NCBI RefSeq assembly: GCF_032854445.1 | Contig: NC_088298.1 | Coordinates: 8,545,504-8,609,503 of the forward strand | Direction of reading: 5' to 3' | DNA length: 64,000 nt | Origin: Liolophura sinensis | Taxonomy: Eukaryota; Mollusca; Polyplacophora; Chitonida; Chitonidae | Shown here: positions 35,990 to 46,369 of the stretch, piece after piece | Numbering within the stretch: position 1 is the stretch's first letter | Layout: each line of letters starts with the position of its first letter | Program-made: the position numbers and the translations under genes | The notes under the pieces: model-generated | The model's input: only the letters and a program-made list of their open reading frames with translations | Databases searched by the model: none | What the model was told of the DNA's origin: nothing

Positions 35990-36115
35990 TTTATTTATTT
36001 ATGTGTTGGATTAGTGTTTTAGGTCTATTCAGGAATATTTCATTTAGGCCTATACATGACGGCGACCGGCATTAAGGTGATAGGGGGACGCCCACGGCCA
36101 TCCGCAGATCGCACT
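35990..36115 (-). mobile_element. SINE family A, 3' part
   Basis: TTTATTTATTTATGTGTTGG tail remnant, then GGCGACCGGCATTAAGGTGA and GCCCACGGCCATCCGCAGAT. Confidence 0.75.
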
Positions 36116-36159
36116 TTGACAACGATGTCACCATTATAGGCTACACACATAGGCCGAGT

Positions 36160-36510
36160 GAGAGAGTGAGTGCTTGGGGTTTAACGTCGTACTTAACAAT
36201 TTTTCAGTCATGTGACAACGAAGGAATCCTTAGAGTGCATGTAATGTGCCTCCTTGTTGCGGAGTGGATTTCCATCGCTCTTTTATCTTGTGTTGCTTCA
36301 CTGAGACACCTTACCAAAGGCAAAGAAGCTGCCCCTCTCGAGCCATTATAATGATACGAGTCAACCAGTCGTTGCACTATCCCCTCCATGCTGAACGCCA
36401 AGCGAGGGAAATTACAACTGCCCTCTTTTAATGTCTTAAGTGTGGCTCGACCAAGGATACACACATAGGGGCTGTATGGCCTAGGTACGCTGTAAGCTAC
36501 TATCGATTCA
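36160..36510 (-). mobile_element. SINE family B, near full length
   Basis: On the plus strand it reads GGGGTTTAACGTCGTACTTA, ATGTAATGTGCCTCCTTGTT, CCATGCTGAACGCCAAGCGA and then a reversed tRNA-like part. The order matches 62,995-63,352. Confidence 0.75.
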
Positions 36511-36520
36511 CCTCTAGACA

Positions 36521-37660
36521 CAACTTTATGTCTTTGTTCAGTAAAAATACATGACCCATTCCCTGATTACTTGATGTTTTGGAACGGTACGTACCAAATA
36601 AGGAAACCTGAAGGCATCTTAAATTTTCCCGCACATCACCGCTCGCCACAAAGGCCTATGCTTACATACCATGGTTCGGCAGAAAATTAACGGAATATTT
36701 TTCTTTGTTTTTTTTTTTTGAACTGGCTACGTACCCAGCCGCTTTACATTTATGAAGCAGATTCTACTTATATCTGGAGCCGTTTGGTGAATTAACATTT
36801 CTTTCAGGTAAGATGATCCACAACCATTGCTTTGCGAGAGAAATCGCGTCAAGCAGTCTAAGGGGCATAACTCTGAGAATGGTTCGCCGCTGATTGCCCT
36901 ATTTTGTTTTGGAATTAAGCACCCTTTCTAATGAAGTGCGCATGCAAGTCACCAGGCGCGTAAAGAACGTAGTGTTGTAGTTTCATAAAGGGTGATATCC
37001 TGAGTAGGCCTACATGCTGTGCGTCGTTGTTGTGGACAGGTAAGCCTGTACGTGTTGTGATGGTGTTAATAATAGGCCTACCTGTACTTTGAATCTGAAC
37101 AACGTGTGTTTTATCCCAGAAGTGAGTGCTGCGGTCTTCCGGTACATAGGACTGCATGTAGCCTCTAGATTGTTAAATCGCATGTACAGCATTATAAACG
37201 TGCATTCGTCAATTCGCCGTGTTTTGAGACCTCAGGGGAATATGACTGTGTTACTGAGTGAGGACTATAAAAATAGAGAATAGAAAAAAAAAAATAGAGA
37301 AACTATAAGCCAGGACTACAGTACCGAGTAGGCCTACCGGTCGATGAATTTGCCCTGCAGGTAAAAGGGGGCGTGGCTAGGTGATTGGCTGTTAAGCTTG
37401 GGCTGTTCTGACGTAGTAAACATTTGCTGTATATGCTGTATAGAATAGCCATATATATGTTCAGTAAGACACACGAGTATGATTTGATTTACCGGTGCCC
37501 AGTACTTATCTCTTTATTTCTAATTTCAGCAATTTCGAATAAATTTTAAGTGTTAATATAAAGCTATAGTGGCATAAGTTGTGAAAATTATCAATGTAAA
37601 AAGATGAAATATAATCAGTGCAACTTTTAATTATTTAAAATAAAAAACTTAAACCCAAAC
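36521..37660. other. No coding exon recognised upstream of the dehydratase gene
   Basis: It may contain the promoter and a 5' untranslated exon of the gene starting at 38,088, but I cannot place either. Short frames here lack motifs. Confidence 0.35.

Positions 37661-37714
<54 letters not shown>
37661..37714. repeat. (TA)n microsatellite
   Basis: TA dinucleotides with one TG interruption. Confidence 0.95.
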
Positions 37715-37716
<2 letters not shown>

Positions 37717-37844
37717 CGGCCTACACTAAAACACAGGTAGGCTACATGCAGGCCTATAGACAGCTTATGTACATACAGCATTGCAACAGCGACACGGGGC
37801 TACATCACTTACATTTGTATTGTGGTGTATGCCTACTTTAGTTA

Positions 37845-37927
37845 AAGACCATTATGCTGGCCCCTGTCATATAGGTGAAATATTCTTGTGTACTATTTAA
37901 AAAAACTAATCAAATAAATAAATAAAA
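37845..37927 (+). mobile_element. SINE family A, 3' fragment
   Basis: ACCATTATGCTGGCCCCTGT to TCAAATAAATAAATAAAA, with a degraded GTACGGCG segment. Confidence 0.75.
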
Positions 37928-38023
37928 CTTTAGGTAAAGCTATGCTCCAAGTACACATAGGCCTGCATGTACATGTATGTTCTAGTGTTGGCATATACAG
38001 TACATTTATGTTCGGGATTTTTC

Positions 38024-38045
38024 ATTTTCTTTATCAAATTTACAG
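38024..38045 (+). promoter_or_regulatory. Possible 3' splice site in the 5' UTR
   Basis: A pyrimidine-rich tract ending TTTACAG at 38,045 lies 42 bp before the ATG at 38,088. It suggests the first coding exon is preceded by an untranslated exon further left. Confidence 0.45.
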
Positions 38046-38087
38046 TATGATATCCTTCTTCCAGACATACATCATTTGCTGTTTACG

Positions 38088-38247
38088 ATGGCTGCAGGCA
38101 GTGAAGTGGGATTCAAGGTGTGTGACGTTCCCACGCCGAGCTTTCTGGTAGATATTGACAAACTGAAGAGCAATGCTGAGCGTATGATCAGACGCTGTGA
38201 GGAGTTTGGAGTGAAGCTCAGGCCACACATGAAACCCATAAGACATT
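38088..38247 (+). CDS. D-serine dehydratase exon 1
   Basis: The ATG at 38,088 has A at -3 and G at +4. It encodes residues 1 to about 54, including the PLP lysine of RPHMK. Directly after that Lys codon (38,232-38,234) one A appears to be missing: the plain reading gives PIRHCK, while the family motif THKT is found one frame over. The donor GTAAGA follows at 38,248. Confidence 0.88.
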
Positions 38248-41200
38248 GTAAGACATACTTTTTCTCTACGGCTCGAAATCATCTGAAAAAAAAAAATTAA
38301 ATTGTATCAATGTAAAGGTGTTGATCATGGCCACGTGGGTTGAGTAGCTTGCCTTTTCGTAACTCCATGTATGGGTCATCCCTTATTTCAGGGTTAAATC
38401 CATGCCGTGGGCAGTGAATGTTCACCAGATTTCCCCTGCTTCCGTAATTTTTAGGGGACCCGATGGCTTCGTTAACACGGCAGGCACTTCATTAACAGCC
38501 CCCCCCCACCACACCTTCCACCACCCCACCACCCACCCAACCCCCTCACTACAATAAAATTTACCGCCATCACAGAAGGTTTGAGTATGGTATAACATTA
38601 AGCAAACAGTAACATGGATAAAATACATAATTTTACAGAGAAGCTGCAGTTCTGATGACAAATGGAACAAAGCGATGCATTGTTGTTTCCACACTCCAAG
38701 AAGCAGAATTCTTATGCAGATGATGGCTTTGATGATATTTTGTATGGATGTCTGATTACAGAGAGCAAAATTGAGAGGTAACATTTGGGTCACAGAACAT
38801 ACATTGATACACGTTTTGAAAATATGTCTTAATCCCCTGTACCCTGATATCAGAACCTAAAAAAAGTAAAAATAAGATATAATAAAATAATTACAGCATA
38901 GAGACAGATAAAGCCAGAGCATTAAGGATAGTCTGATGGTTGGCAAATGGTCACATGTAACGGGGGAAATACGGCCTCTGATGGCTAAGCAGTAAAATGA
39001 CATCTGCACAGAAGCTACTATAGCCGTTTTCCCTCTGAGCTGATTGTACATATGTAACAGGGTGAAGTATACATTTATGCAGTATCTAGCTCTGAATGGG
39101 AGGGAATTTTCCTTTAGTCTTGTGATGGAAGCCTGGAAACCCAAAAGTTATTGTTTTCGCAAAAAAATTGGGGGGAAATTAATTTAGGTCTGCCTGTCAC
39201 ACTTTGGTTCTATATTGGCATGCAGGCTCATTATGTAACCTCAGATCTCTCTATGTAAATTTGCCGACTAATTAATGTTTTTCAGTTTATGTTTTTATTC
39301 ATCACCACTTATGATATAGATTCAAATGTATTTCACACAACAGGAGTACCAGTATATTAAACTCAGATAAACGTGTAGGCCTATTTCTCATTTTTCAGGT
39401 GCCATAAATTGGCCAATCGTTTGAAAGAATTCCATATACTGCTGGACAGTCTGTATGCTTTGAATCTTCTTAAGAAATCTTCTCTTATTGGAGGGAAGAA
39501 TGGTCTGTGTATCTGAAGATTGACTGTGGGTATGGAAGAGGTTTGTGTAAACGCATATAGTTTTAGGTGTAGTTTGTATCTCTTAATTCCCCCACTAATT
39601 TATTCCGTCAATAGTAATAAATTTGAGATGAAAACGTCAGCAGTGAATTTAGCATGACTCAGCTTTAATGGATTTCCCAATATAGATTTATTACTAATTT
39701 TCCGATATAGATTGATTATGTGGTTTCCCCAGTATAGATTGATATATTAGTACATTGTTGAAACACCAAGAATGTGCATGTTTCAGGTGCACCTCAGTGC
39801 AACCTGCGGATGGTCGTGGGTTTCCCCCGGGCCTTGCCAGTTTGCTCCCGCCGTAATGCAGGCCGCCATTGTACAAGTGAAATATTCTTGAGTACGGCGT
39901 AAAACACCAATCAAATAAATCAAATAAATAAATTTGTGCACATCTTCTCAAGATTGACAGTTTATTAGTGCATGTTGTAACGATGAAATCTTAGCATTGC
40001 TCATAGCACGTCATTTACACACTTCTGTCTGGTTTTGCTGGATTTCGCTTCATGTTTCAAGTGCTGATGTAAACCAATATTGTTCCTGGACCTGTTTTTT
40101 TGCATCCTACGTGGTATTTGAAGTTTGTTTTTGTAATATTCCATGCAGCTGGCGTAGACTGGGACTCAGAAGACAGCGTCAAACTGGCCAAAGCAATAGC
40201 CACGTCAGAAAATGTGAATCTGCATGGACTTTACACCCATTGTGGGAATTCCTATGGTGCCCGGTCTGAAGACGCTCTTCGGAAAGTGGAGGTAGAAACG
40301 ACAGAGCGGCTCATTTTCTTGAGAGACAGGTAATTTAATGGACATGTCTGCCTGTTTACCAAGTTGATCTTCTTACAAATTGAGGGATTAGAAGATTAGA
40401 AACAAGAGCTCAAATCCACAACTAGTGAATTTATCTTTTCTCTTTCAGAATTCATGTTTATCTGCTTGTTAATCATAATTGTCATATCTAATATCTTCAG
40501 GTCTTTACCTTGTTTAAAAACTAGAGCTCAGTAACTATAATAATGATAATATCTTTAATTATCAAAAGTAACTCGGTCAGTTGACAATGATTTAACAGTT
40601 CTTACCGAAGGCCTAAATTCACACACATGTACATATATCGGGTGGGCATAAAAAATGGGGGGGCCTCTGTGGCTCGGTCGGTTAGCGCGCTAGCGGAGCA
40701 CAATGATCCAGAAGTCTCTCACCAATGCGGTCGCTGTGAGATCAAGTCCAGCTCATGCTGGCTTCCTCTCCGGCCGTACGTGGGAAGGTCTTCCAGCAAC
40801 CTGCGGATGGTCGTGGGTTTCCCCCGGGCTCTGCCCGGTTTCCTCCCACCATAATGCTGGCCGTCGTCGTATAAGGGAAATATTCTTGAGTACAGCGTAA
40901 AACACCAATCAAATCAAATCAAATCAAACATAAAAAATGGGCCGTACTTTGATTTTGCATCGCTCCATTATCCTTTGTTCAAGCCCTTTCAAACTTTAGA
41001 CATTCAAATGGCATGATTTTGTTAATATACTGACCAATTTTCAAGATCATAGCTTGAGTAGTCTGTACCTGTGTTACACGCATCAGTCAAGTGTCGTGTG
41101 GAAAAATTGTCTTTCTCTAGTGTCAGAGAAACACTTCTGCCAGATATGCACAAGTTTTGCTGAATCAAGATGGTTTCTCTGCGGCGGACAAGGAATTGGT

Positions 41201-44200
41201 CGCCTTTTCAAGTAAATCAAGGTAGAACATCATTTTGAAATATCCAGAGCATGGGTTTTTGACTCTATTTTGATTTTGGTCCCATGAACAGAAATCTTAA
41301 AGGATGAAATTGAAATTTGATCTGCATACTTAGGACGTAATGGCTTTTGAGTGTGTAAAGTTCTAGAAGCTGATGTCAGAGGATTTCGGAGATATTGAGT
41401 GTCAAAGTACGGCCCATTTTTTTATGCCCATTCGATATATAATGAAACTAATTACATGCACCTTAGTATTAAGTTGCTGTTGTAAATGTCCCAACCAGCA
41501 GGTGAGACAGGTTAGTGGGAGATGGCCCATTATTGAACTCTTTCTTCCCTGCCTGTTAGGCTACAGGTTAGTGGGAGATGGCCCCTTATTGAACTCTTTC
41601 TACCCTGCCTGTTAGGCTAGAAGCTCCTACACACATGCACAAAGCACAAACCAAGTGATCTAGTGAGAGATGGCAGCTTTCTCTCCGTCCCCTGTTTGGC
41701 TTGAATGTTGCACATGCCGTTTGAACAGTGCACTTGTTTTGGATGCAGTGTTATGTCTAGAGGTTTGTCAATGATGGTACATGTACGTAAAAGTGTAGTG
41801 GTTTACGTTAGGCTGTACTGTGGGAAGTAGGAGAGCCGCTGCTACTGCCATATTTCAGTGGGAAATCCCCAAGTACAGAATTAAACACTGTACAACTAAA
41901 TAAGTAGGGTGCCTCCGTGGCAGAGTGATTAGTGTGCTAGCGCAGCACAATAATCCACCCACCATTGCGTTCGCTTCGACTCATGCTGGTTCCCTCAACA
42001 AAACACAAGATAAATGAAAGTCTTGTGAGATGAAATAAGTGTCTTTTTTTTTGTTGTTTGAATCCAGAAGTCAAATTTCTGGCAGAAAGGTGTGTGTGGA
42101 AAGGTGTGCCAGCAACCTGCAGATGGTTGTGGGATTTCCCCATCACTACCTGGTTTCCTCCCACTTTAATGCTGGCCGTCGTCGTATAATATTCGTGAAA
42201 TATTCTTGCGAATGGCATAAAACTCCTGTCAAATAAATATATAATAAATATATAAATTGATTTTGTGACAGGTTGAAAGGAGAAGGTATTGAGAATCTGA
42301 ACTCCTGTCAAATAAATATATAATAAATATATAAATTGATTTGTGACAGGTTGAAAGGAGAAGGTATTGAGAATCTAAACTCCTGTCAAATAAATATATA
42401 ATAAATATATAAATTGATTTTGTGACAGGTTGAAAGGAGAAGGTATTGAGAATCTAGAGGTGGGGACAGGATCAACTCCATCTTGTAGCCGACCAGTGGA
42501 AGAGTTACGGGTCCTGACAGAACTACATCCTGGCAACTACATCTTTTACGGTCAGAGGTTTTATTTAGTTGGTGTAAGTGGTCTTCGAGACCCATGAAAG
42601 AAGGGAAAATTCATGAAAATTTCATGAAAAGTCCCAAAAGTCGAACTTGGCTCTTACATTGATTGCTACAATGACTTCGTGTAACAGATGATGTATTTAT
42701 CAATGGTTAAAATATGACCTAACCTTAAATTATGAGATGTGAAATTTGATTGATTTACAGATTGGATGCAGAGCAGCTTAGGTTCTTGCTCATTGGATGA
42801 TGTGGCTTGTTGCGTAGCAACCAGGGTCATAGGTCACTACCCTCAGAGAAAACAACTGTTGATTGATGCAGGTTTTTTGGCACTGAGCCATGATGGATTA
42901 AGAGATGACTTACCAATGAAAACAGGCTTCACCTTTATCCAGAATCACCCAGAGTTAAAGTGAGTCTTTTTTTTTTGCACAGTTTGAGAAGTTTGTATAG
43001 TATCAAGTTGAACTATATTTCAAGATTAAGTTTTGTGTGAAAGTGAATGACAATAGCCTACTGAAATCTAGCAATATAACTGATTCTTTTGTATTAATTT
43101 GAACTTAATTGCGATATGCGGAATTAGTTAAAAGTGATGGGAAAAAACTTCTGAAGATACCATACTCAAATCAAGCAAAACATACCTCTAGAAATGGGTC
43201 CAAAAAACACTGTAGTGAATGTTCAGCTGCTTTAAGCCTTGGAATATGTTAAAAGTAAATATTATAGGCACAAAGACACACTTTGGTTGAAATTAATTGA
43301 ATGAAAAGCACTTTTTTGATACCTGACAGAATTTACAATTCTATAGTTATTTTGTTCTGATTGCCAGAAATATTTGACAAACACACAAACAGAAATTGAT
43401 TTACGTTGGCACTCCACAATGTCGTTATAACTTGTTTAGTTCTACAGTTTAGACCCTGGGATTTACTGGAAATAAATATGTATAGAAGGTCTCACTTGAT
43501 GAATGCATCAGTCCATCGAACAGTTCAGCTATTGTGTCTACATGTACTTGTACCGACCAGTTAACTGTTGATGACTTGCTTTCAGAGTCACTGGCATGAC
43601 ACAAGAAGTTGGGTATGTCAAAGCTGTGGAGGGAGAGCTGGACTTTGACAGATATCCTGTGGGGTCTCTCCTCTACATCTACCCTTATCATGTGAGTGTA
43701 TGACCACTGATTGATTGATTGCTGGGATTGATTGCTTCTGATCCATATTTCATAAAGCTTGCATTTTGACTAAGTGTTGTACAATTACTAAAAGAGAAAG
43801 TGATATCAAGAAAAAAGGTGAACTACATCACAAGGATTTTAATTTTGTTGTTGTTGTTTTATACATGTATGATGCCAGTTTTTAGCTTATACAGAGGAGG
43901 CGAGTATATTATGTGTATAGAAAATTGAAATGATCACAGTAAACCAGTGACCTTTGGCAAGTAACTGGCAGGCTTTTCAAAGTGTGAAACACATGTACAT
44001 GTATGCTACATGTATATTGGTGAAAGACAGTGAACTTCATGTAAGATGACACCAGACTGAATGTTGCCTCCAAGTTCCCCAAGTATGATGAAAGCAGGGG
44101 TCAGTCAGGCCAGTGTCAGCTCATTTAAGATAGTAACCTAAATAAACTATCAATACAGACAACACTGTTGATTATAGACTTTAGTCAAATGTTTTTCTTT

Positions 44201-44614
44201 AGGCCACACAAATCAAAATTTTTGTTTTAGGAGCTAAAGTTATAACAATTAAAACTGAAAAATCATTTTATTAGTGGACAATTTGGACTAGCTTTCCTAG
44301 TAGTTATTCCTTTTAAAACAGGTTTAAACATTATGATCAGGCAAAATATAATGGTTGATTTTCAGTTTTACTTTTATTCCAGTTTTGGATTTTTTAGTGT
44401 TGTTTTGTCTGTTAAACACAAAACAGTATTGGTGTCACCTTATAGGCAAAAAAAAAAACACTTTGAACAAAATAATCTTTTTTTAATTTTTGTTTTTTTC
44501 TCTTTATGTTGTAACCTTTTTCAGTCATGTGCTACAGCTGCTCTCCACCCTGTGTACTACATCCACTCCGGTGACATGGTGCAAGACGTGTGGAAACCAA
44601 CCCGTGGATGGTAA
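38088..44614 (+). CDS. D-serine dehydratase (eukaryotic, PLP/Zn type), eight exons, three frameshifts
   Basis: The enzyme converts D-serine to pyruvate and ammonia. Eight exons can be joined in phase with GT-AG introns: 38088-38247, 38639-38777, 39399-39540, 40149-40329, 42429-42550, 42761-42959, 43586-43691 and 44525-44614. Allowing for three single-base indels they give about 379 residues, normal for the family. Visible features are the N-terminal alanine-racemase-like fold (TPSFLVDIDKLKSNAERM), the PLP lysine in RPHMK (residue 49), DCGYGR before AGVDWDSED, LHGLYTHCGNSYGA, GTGSTPSCSRP, ELHPGNYIFY, GHYPQRKQLLIDAG, and HSCATAALHP near the C-terminus, whose His350 and Cys352 correspond to the zinc ligands known in the chicken enzyme. 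Exons 1, 2 and 3 each contain one frame-breaking indel; exons 4-8 are clean. Assembly error is my preferred explanation, with a recently inactivated gene as the alternative. It is convergent with the BIRC6-like gene. Confidence 0.9.
38639..38777 (+). CDS. D-serine dehydratase exon 2
   Basis: It completes a Leu codon with exon 1, then EAAVLMTNGTKRCIVVSTL and EAEF. One extra base lies in 38,712-38,715, after which the frame continues as ADDGFDDILYGCLITESKIE. Acceptor TTTTACAG, donor GTAACA. Confidence 0.88.
38885..39060. repeat. Dispersed repeat family D, copy 3 (in intron 2)
   Basis: GATGGTTGGCAAATGGTCAC and ATGTAACGGGGGAAATACGG match the copies at 9,780 and 25,950. Confidence 0.55.
39399..39540 (+). 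CDS. D-serine dehydratase exon 3
   Basis: CHKLANRLKEFHILLDSLYA runs to IGGKN. A base is missing at about 39,498-39,501, after which WSVYLKIDCGYGR continues in the next frame. The donor GTTTGT is weaker than the others. Without the shift the plain frame stops at 39,512-39,514. Confidence 0.87.
39795..39932 (+). mobile_element. SINE family A, 3' part (in intron 3)
   Basis: CAACCTGCGGATGGTCGTGG to CAAATAAATCAAATAAATAA; well preserved. Confidence 0.9.
40149..40329 (+). CDS. D-serine dehydratase exon 4
   Basis: Intact 181-bp exon: AGVDWDSEDSVKLAKAIATS, LHGLYTHCGNSYGARSEDAL and ERLIFLRD. Acceptor CATGCAG, donor GTAATT; it ends inside an Arg codon completed by exon 5. Confidence 0.95.
40660..40928 (+). 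mobile_element. SINE family A, reference full-length copy with 13-bp target duplication (in intron 4)
   Basis: This copy defines the family used throughout. It has a tRNA-like head (GGCCTCTGTGGCTCGGTCGG, TTAGCGCGCTAGCGG) and a central body (CTCACCAATGCGGTCGCTGT, CCGTACGTGGGAAGGTCTTC, GATGGTCGTGGGTTTCCCCC, TTTCCTCCCACCATAATGCT, ATATTCTTGAGTACAGCGTA), and ends in an (ATCAA)n tail. CATAAAAAATGGG lies at 40,647-40,659 and again at 40,929-40,941, a clean 13-bp target-site duplication. It is a pol III-type retroposon mobilised by an unseen LINE; the resemblance to molluscan SINEs is from memory. Confidence 0.95.
41500..41620. repeat. Short tandem duplication
   Basis: CAGGTTAGTGGGAGATGGCC plus about 40 further bases occurs at about 41,508 and again at about 41,565 (period about 57 bp). 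Confidence 0.85.
41908..42256 (+). mobile_element. SINE family A with internal insertion (in intron 4)
   Basis: Head GGTGCCTCCGTGGCAGAGTG, body ending CGTCGTATAATATTCGTGAA, and tail CAAATAAATATATAATAAAT. Roughly 100 bp of unrelated sequence (about 41,998-42,090) splits the body. Its tail forms the left part of the 79-bp triplication before exon 5. Confidence 0.85.
42221..42456 (+). repeat. 79-bp triplication containing the exon 5 splice acceptor
   Basis: Units 42,221-42,299, 42,300-42,377 and 42,378-42,456 (79, 78 and 79 bp) are almost identical. Each contains the SINE tail (AACTCCTGTCAAATAAATAT), a 3' splice site (TTTGTGACAG) and the first 28 or so bases of exon 5 (GTTGAAAGGAGAAGGTATTG). 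Only the third unit continues into the rest of the exon. Confidence 0.95.
42429..42550 (+). CDS. D-serine dehydratase exon 5
   Basis: LKGEGIENLEVGTGSTPSCS then ELHPGNYIFY; 122 bp with donor GTCAGA. The acceptor used is inferred to be that of the third repeat unit because only there does the frame continue. Confidence 0.94.
42761..42959 (+). CDS. D-serine dehydratase exon 6
   Basis: WMQSSLGSCSLDDVACCVAT, IGHYPQRKQLLIDAGFLALS and GFTFIQNHPELK in one intact 199-bp exon; donor GTGAGT. Confidence 0.95.
43586..43691 (+). CDS. D-serine dehydratase exon 7
   Basis: VTGMTQEVGYVKAVEGELDF to SLLYIYPYH. The final His is the first putative zinc ligand. It ends in phase 0 at GTGAGT. Confidence 0.95.
44525..44614 (+). 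CDS. D-serine dehydratase exon 8 (terminal)
   Basis: SCATAALHPVYYIHSGDMVQ to TRGW and TAA at 44,612. The Cys is the second putative zinc ligand. The acceptor follows a long T-rich tract. Confidence 0.95.
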   Translation, partial: SCATAALHPVYYIHSGDMVQDVWKPTRGW

Positions 44615-45065
44615 ATCCAGACAGGGGTAAAACAGGCCCTGATGGTCACTCAAGGACAACAAGTCTAGTCAAACAGCGAGAGGAACGCAAGACAGTGAAA
44701 TCCCGTCATTCCAGGGTTATCTCCCCTGCACGGCGGAATCACGTAATATTTAGCTGAACTAAATGAACAAATTTCAAACCTTCAGGTGTTGTTGATTTTA
44801 GTTTGATTTTATATTATTTCCCAGAAAGGCGTGGACACCATCCTTGTTACATCAGGGATATGTTACTTAACTACCATTTACACAAGAATAATATAGCAGG
44901 ATTCTATCAGTGGACACCTGATGGATATACTAGTCATTGTTTTAATGTTCAATATGTGCCGCACAACTAAATCAACAGATTTGAAGAAGAGTGATTTTGG
45001 TGAAGATACATGCATTATGCAATTCAGGAAAACTGAATAATATATATGTACACGTATGTATGTAT

Positions 45066-45412
45066 CCTTGTGGTTTAAGGTCGTACTTAACAATTTTTCT
45101 GTCATATGATGATGAGGAGTCATTAGGTGTGTGTACATACATGTATGCTATGTCTTCTTGTGGCAGGGCGAGTGCTGCCGCCACTGAAGTATCATGCCAA
45201 AGACACAAAACATGACACCCCACCCAGTCCCATTTTACTGACACCGGGCCAACCAGTCCTGTTTCCTTGCTCTAGCCTCTCTGTACTGAGCACCTGGCGA
45301 GGCAATAAAAAGTACCATTTTTAAAATCTTTGGTATGACCTGATCTGGGTTTGAGCCCAGTCCTCCCAGCTTCAAGGCGGACATTTTAAGCATTAGGCCA
45401 CCAAAACAGTAC
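45066..45412 (-). mobile_element. SINE family B (in the 3' flank of the dehydratase gene)
   Basis: GGTTTAAGGTCGTACTTAAC, CTATGTCTTCTTGTGGCAGG, ACTGACACCGGGCCAACCAG and then CTGGGTTTGAGCCCAG, a reversed tRNA-like B box. The element probably reads on the minus strand. Confidence 0.75.
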
Positions 45413-45562
45413 AGAAACTGAATGAAAAACTTGTGATAATATATACATGTGGAAAATTCAAAACATTTGAATACATATGTTTGTACGCTTTTTACATCAA
45501 CCATGTACATGATTTTCGAATACATTGATTACTGTGATATATAAGTGAAAAATTCCTTCACT

Positions 45563-45761
45563 AATAAACCATTGCACATTATTATGGTCAGTCTAATTCT
45601 GTCATTGTAAATTGTATACTTCGTATTTACCATTTTAAATGCCACTGTTATTTTTATGTGGACGTACCAACATGTTTGTTTGCACTGACCAAGAGGTTGA
45701 TCGAAAAAATGATCCTAAAATCTATGCAGTATTTATTATGTACATTTAGTCAGAAAATAAA
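45563..45761 (+). terminator. Candidate polyadenylation signals
   Basis: AATAAA occurs at 45,563-45,568 and at 45,756-45,761, about 0.95-1.15 kb after the dehydratase stop. Which one, if either, is used cannot be told from sequence alone. Confidence 0.35.
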
Positions 45762-46007
45762 GATTTTATATATATATATATATACATCGTGTACATGTAT
45801 GTAAGAAAAAACCTTCTCAGGTCTCTGCATCTTTGTTAGTATCAGAGCAGCAGTTTCAGACATACACATTGCATATCATAATTTCCTTGTTTCACACAAA
45901 TTAATTTTCATTTCTCAATATTTCCCCAATAGTTTTGGTTTTTAATGGTGGTTAAAATGGCTTGTCGGTTTATATGTACAGGTACATATAACATCAACCA
46001 ACAGTTA

Positions 46008-46078
46008 TTTCTCCTGACGGAATCATGAGCTATTTCCCCTGACGGAATCATGAGTTATTTCCCCTGACGGAATCATGT
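46008..46078. repeat. 28-bp tandem triplication
   Basis: CCTGACGGAATCATGAG(C/T)TA plus TTTCCC occurs three times in a row. Confidence 0.9.
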
Positions 46079-46369
46079 AGTCACTAGGAAACTACATTTC
46101 CTTCACCATCATGTACCTGAAGTTTCTCCCGACTCTGATAAATCAGCAATAGCTGGTTTTGAACTGGTGATGTGCCCGCTTGGTCTCAAGCCAGACAGTT
46201 TTGGTGAGAACCTCACTTAAATAATTAACTTACAGAGCAAGCAAAGCCAGCCTAGTCTCACTCAAATGTTGTGTGAGCATATTTTATATGTTCACAGTTG
46301 ATTTTTGTTCATAACAGGAAGCATGTGAAACAGGAGCAGCTTTCCCTTGCTTGCACATGCACTAGCAGT

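Noticed and set aside
38422-38793. 123-codon minus-strand frame
   Set aside because: Antisense of D-serine dehydratase exon 2 and its intron; no motif of its own.
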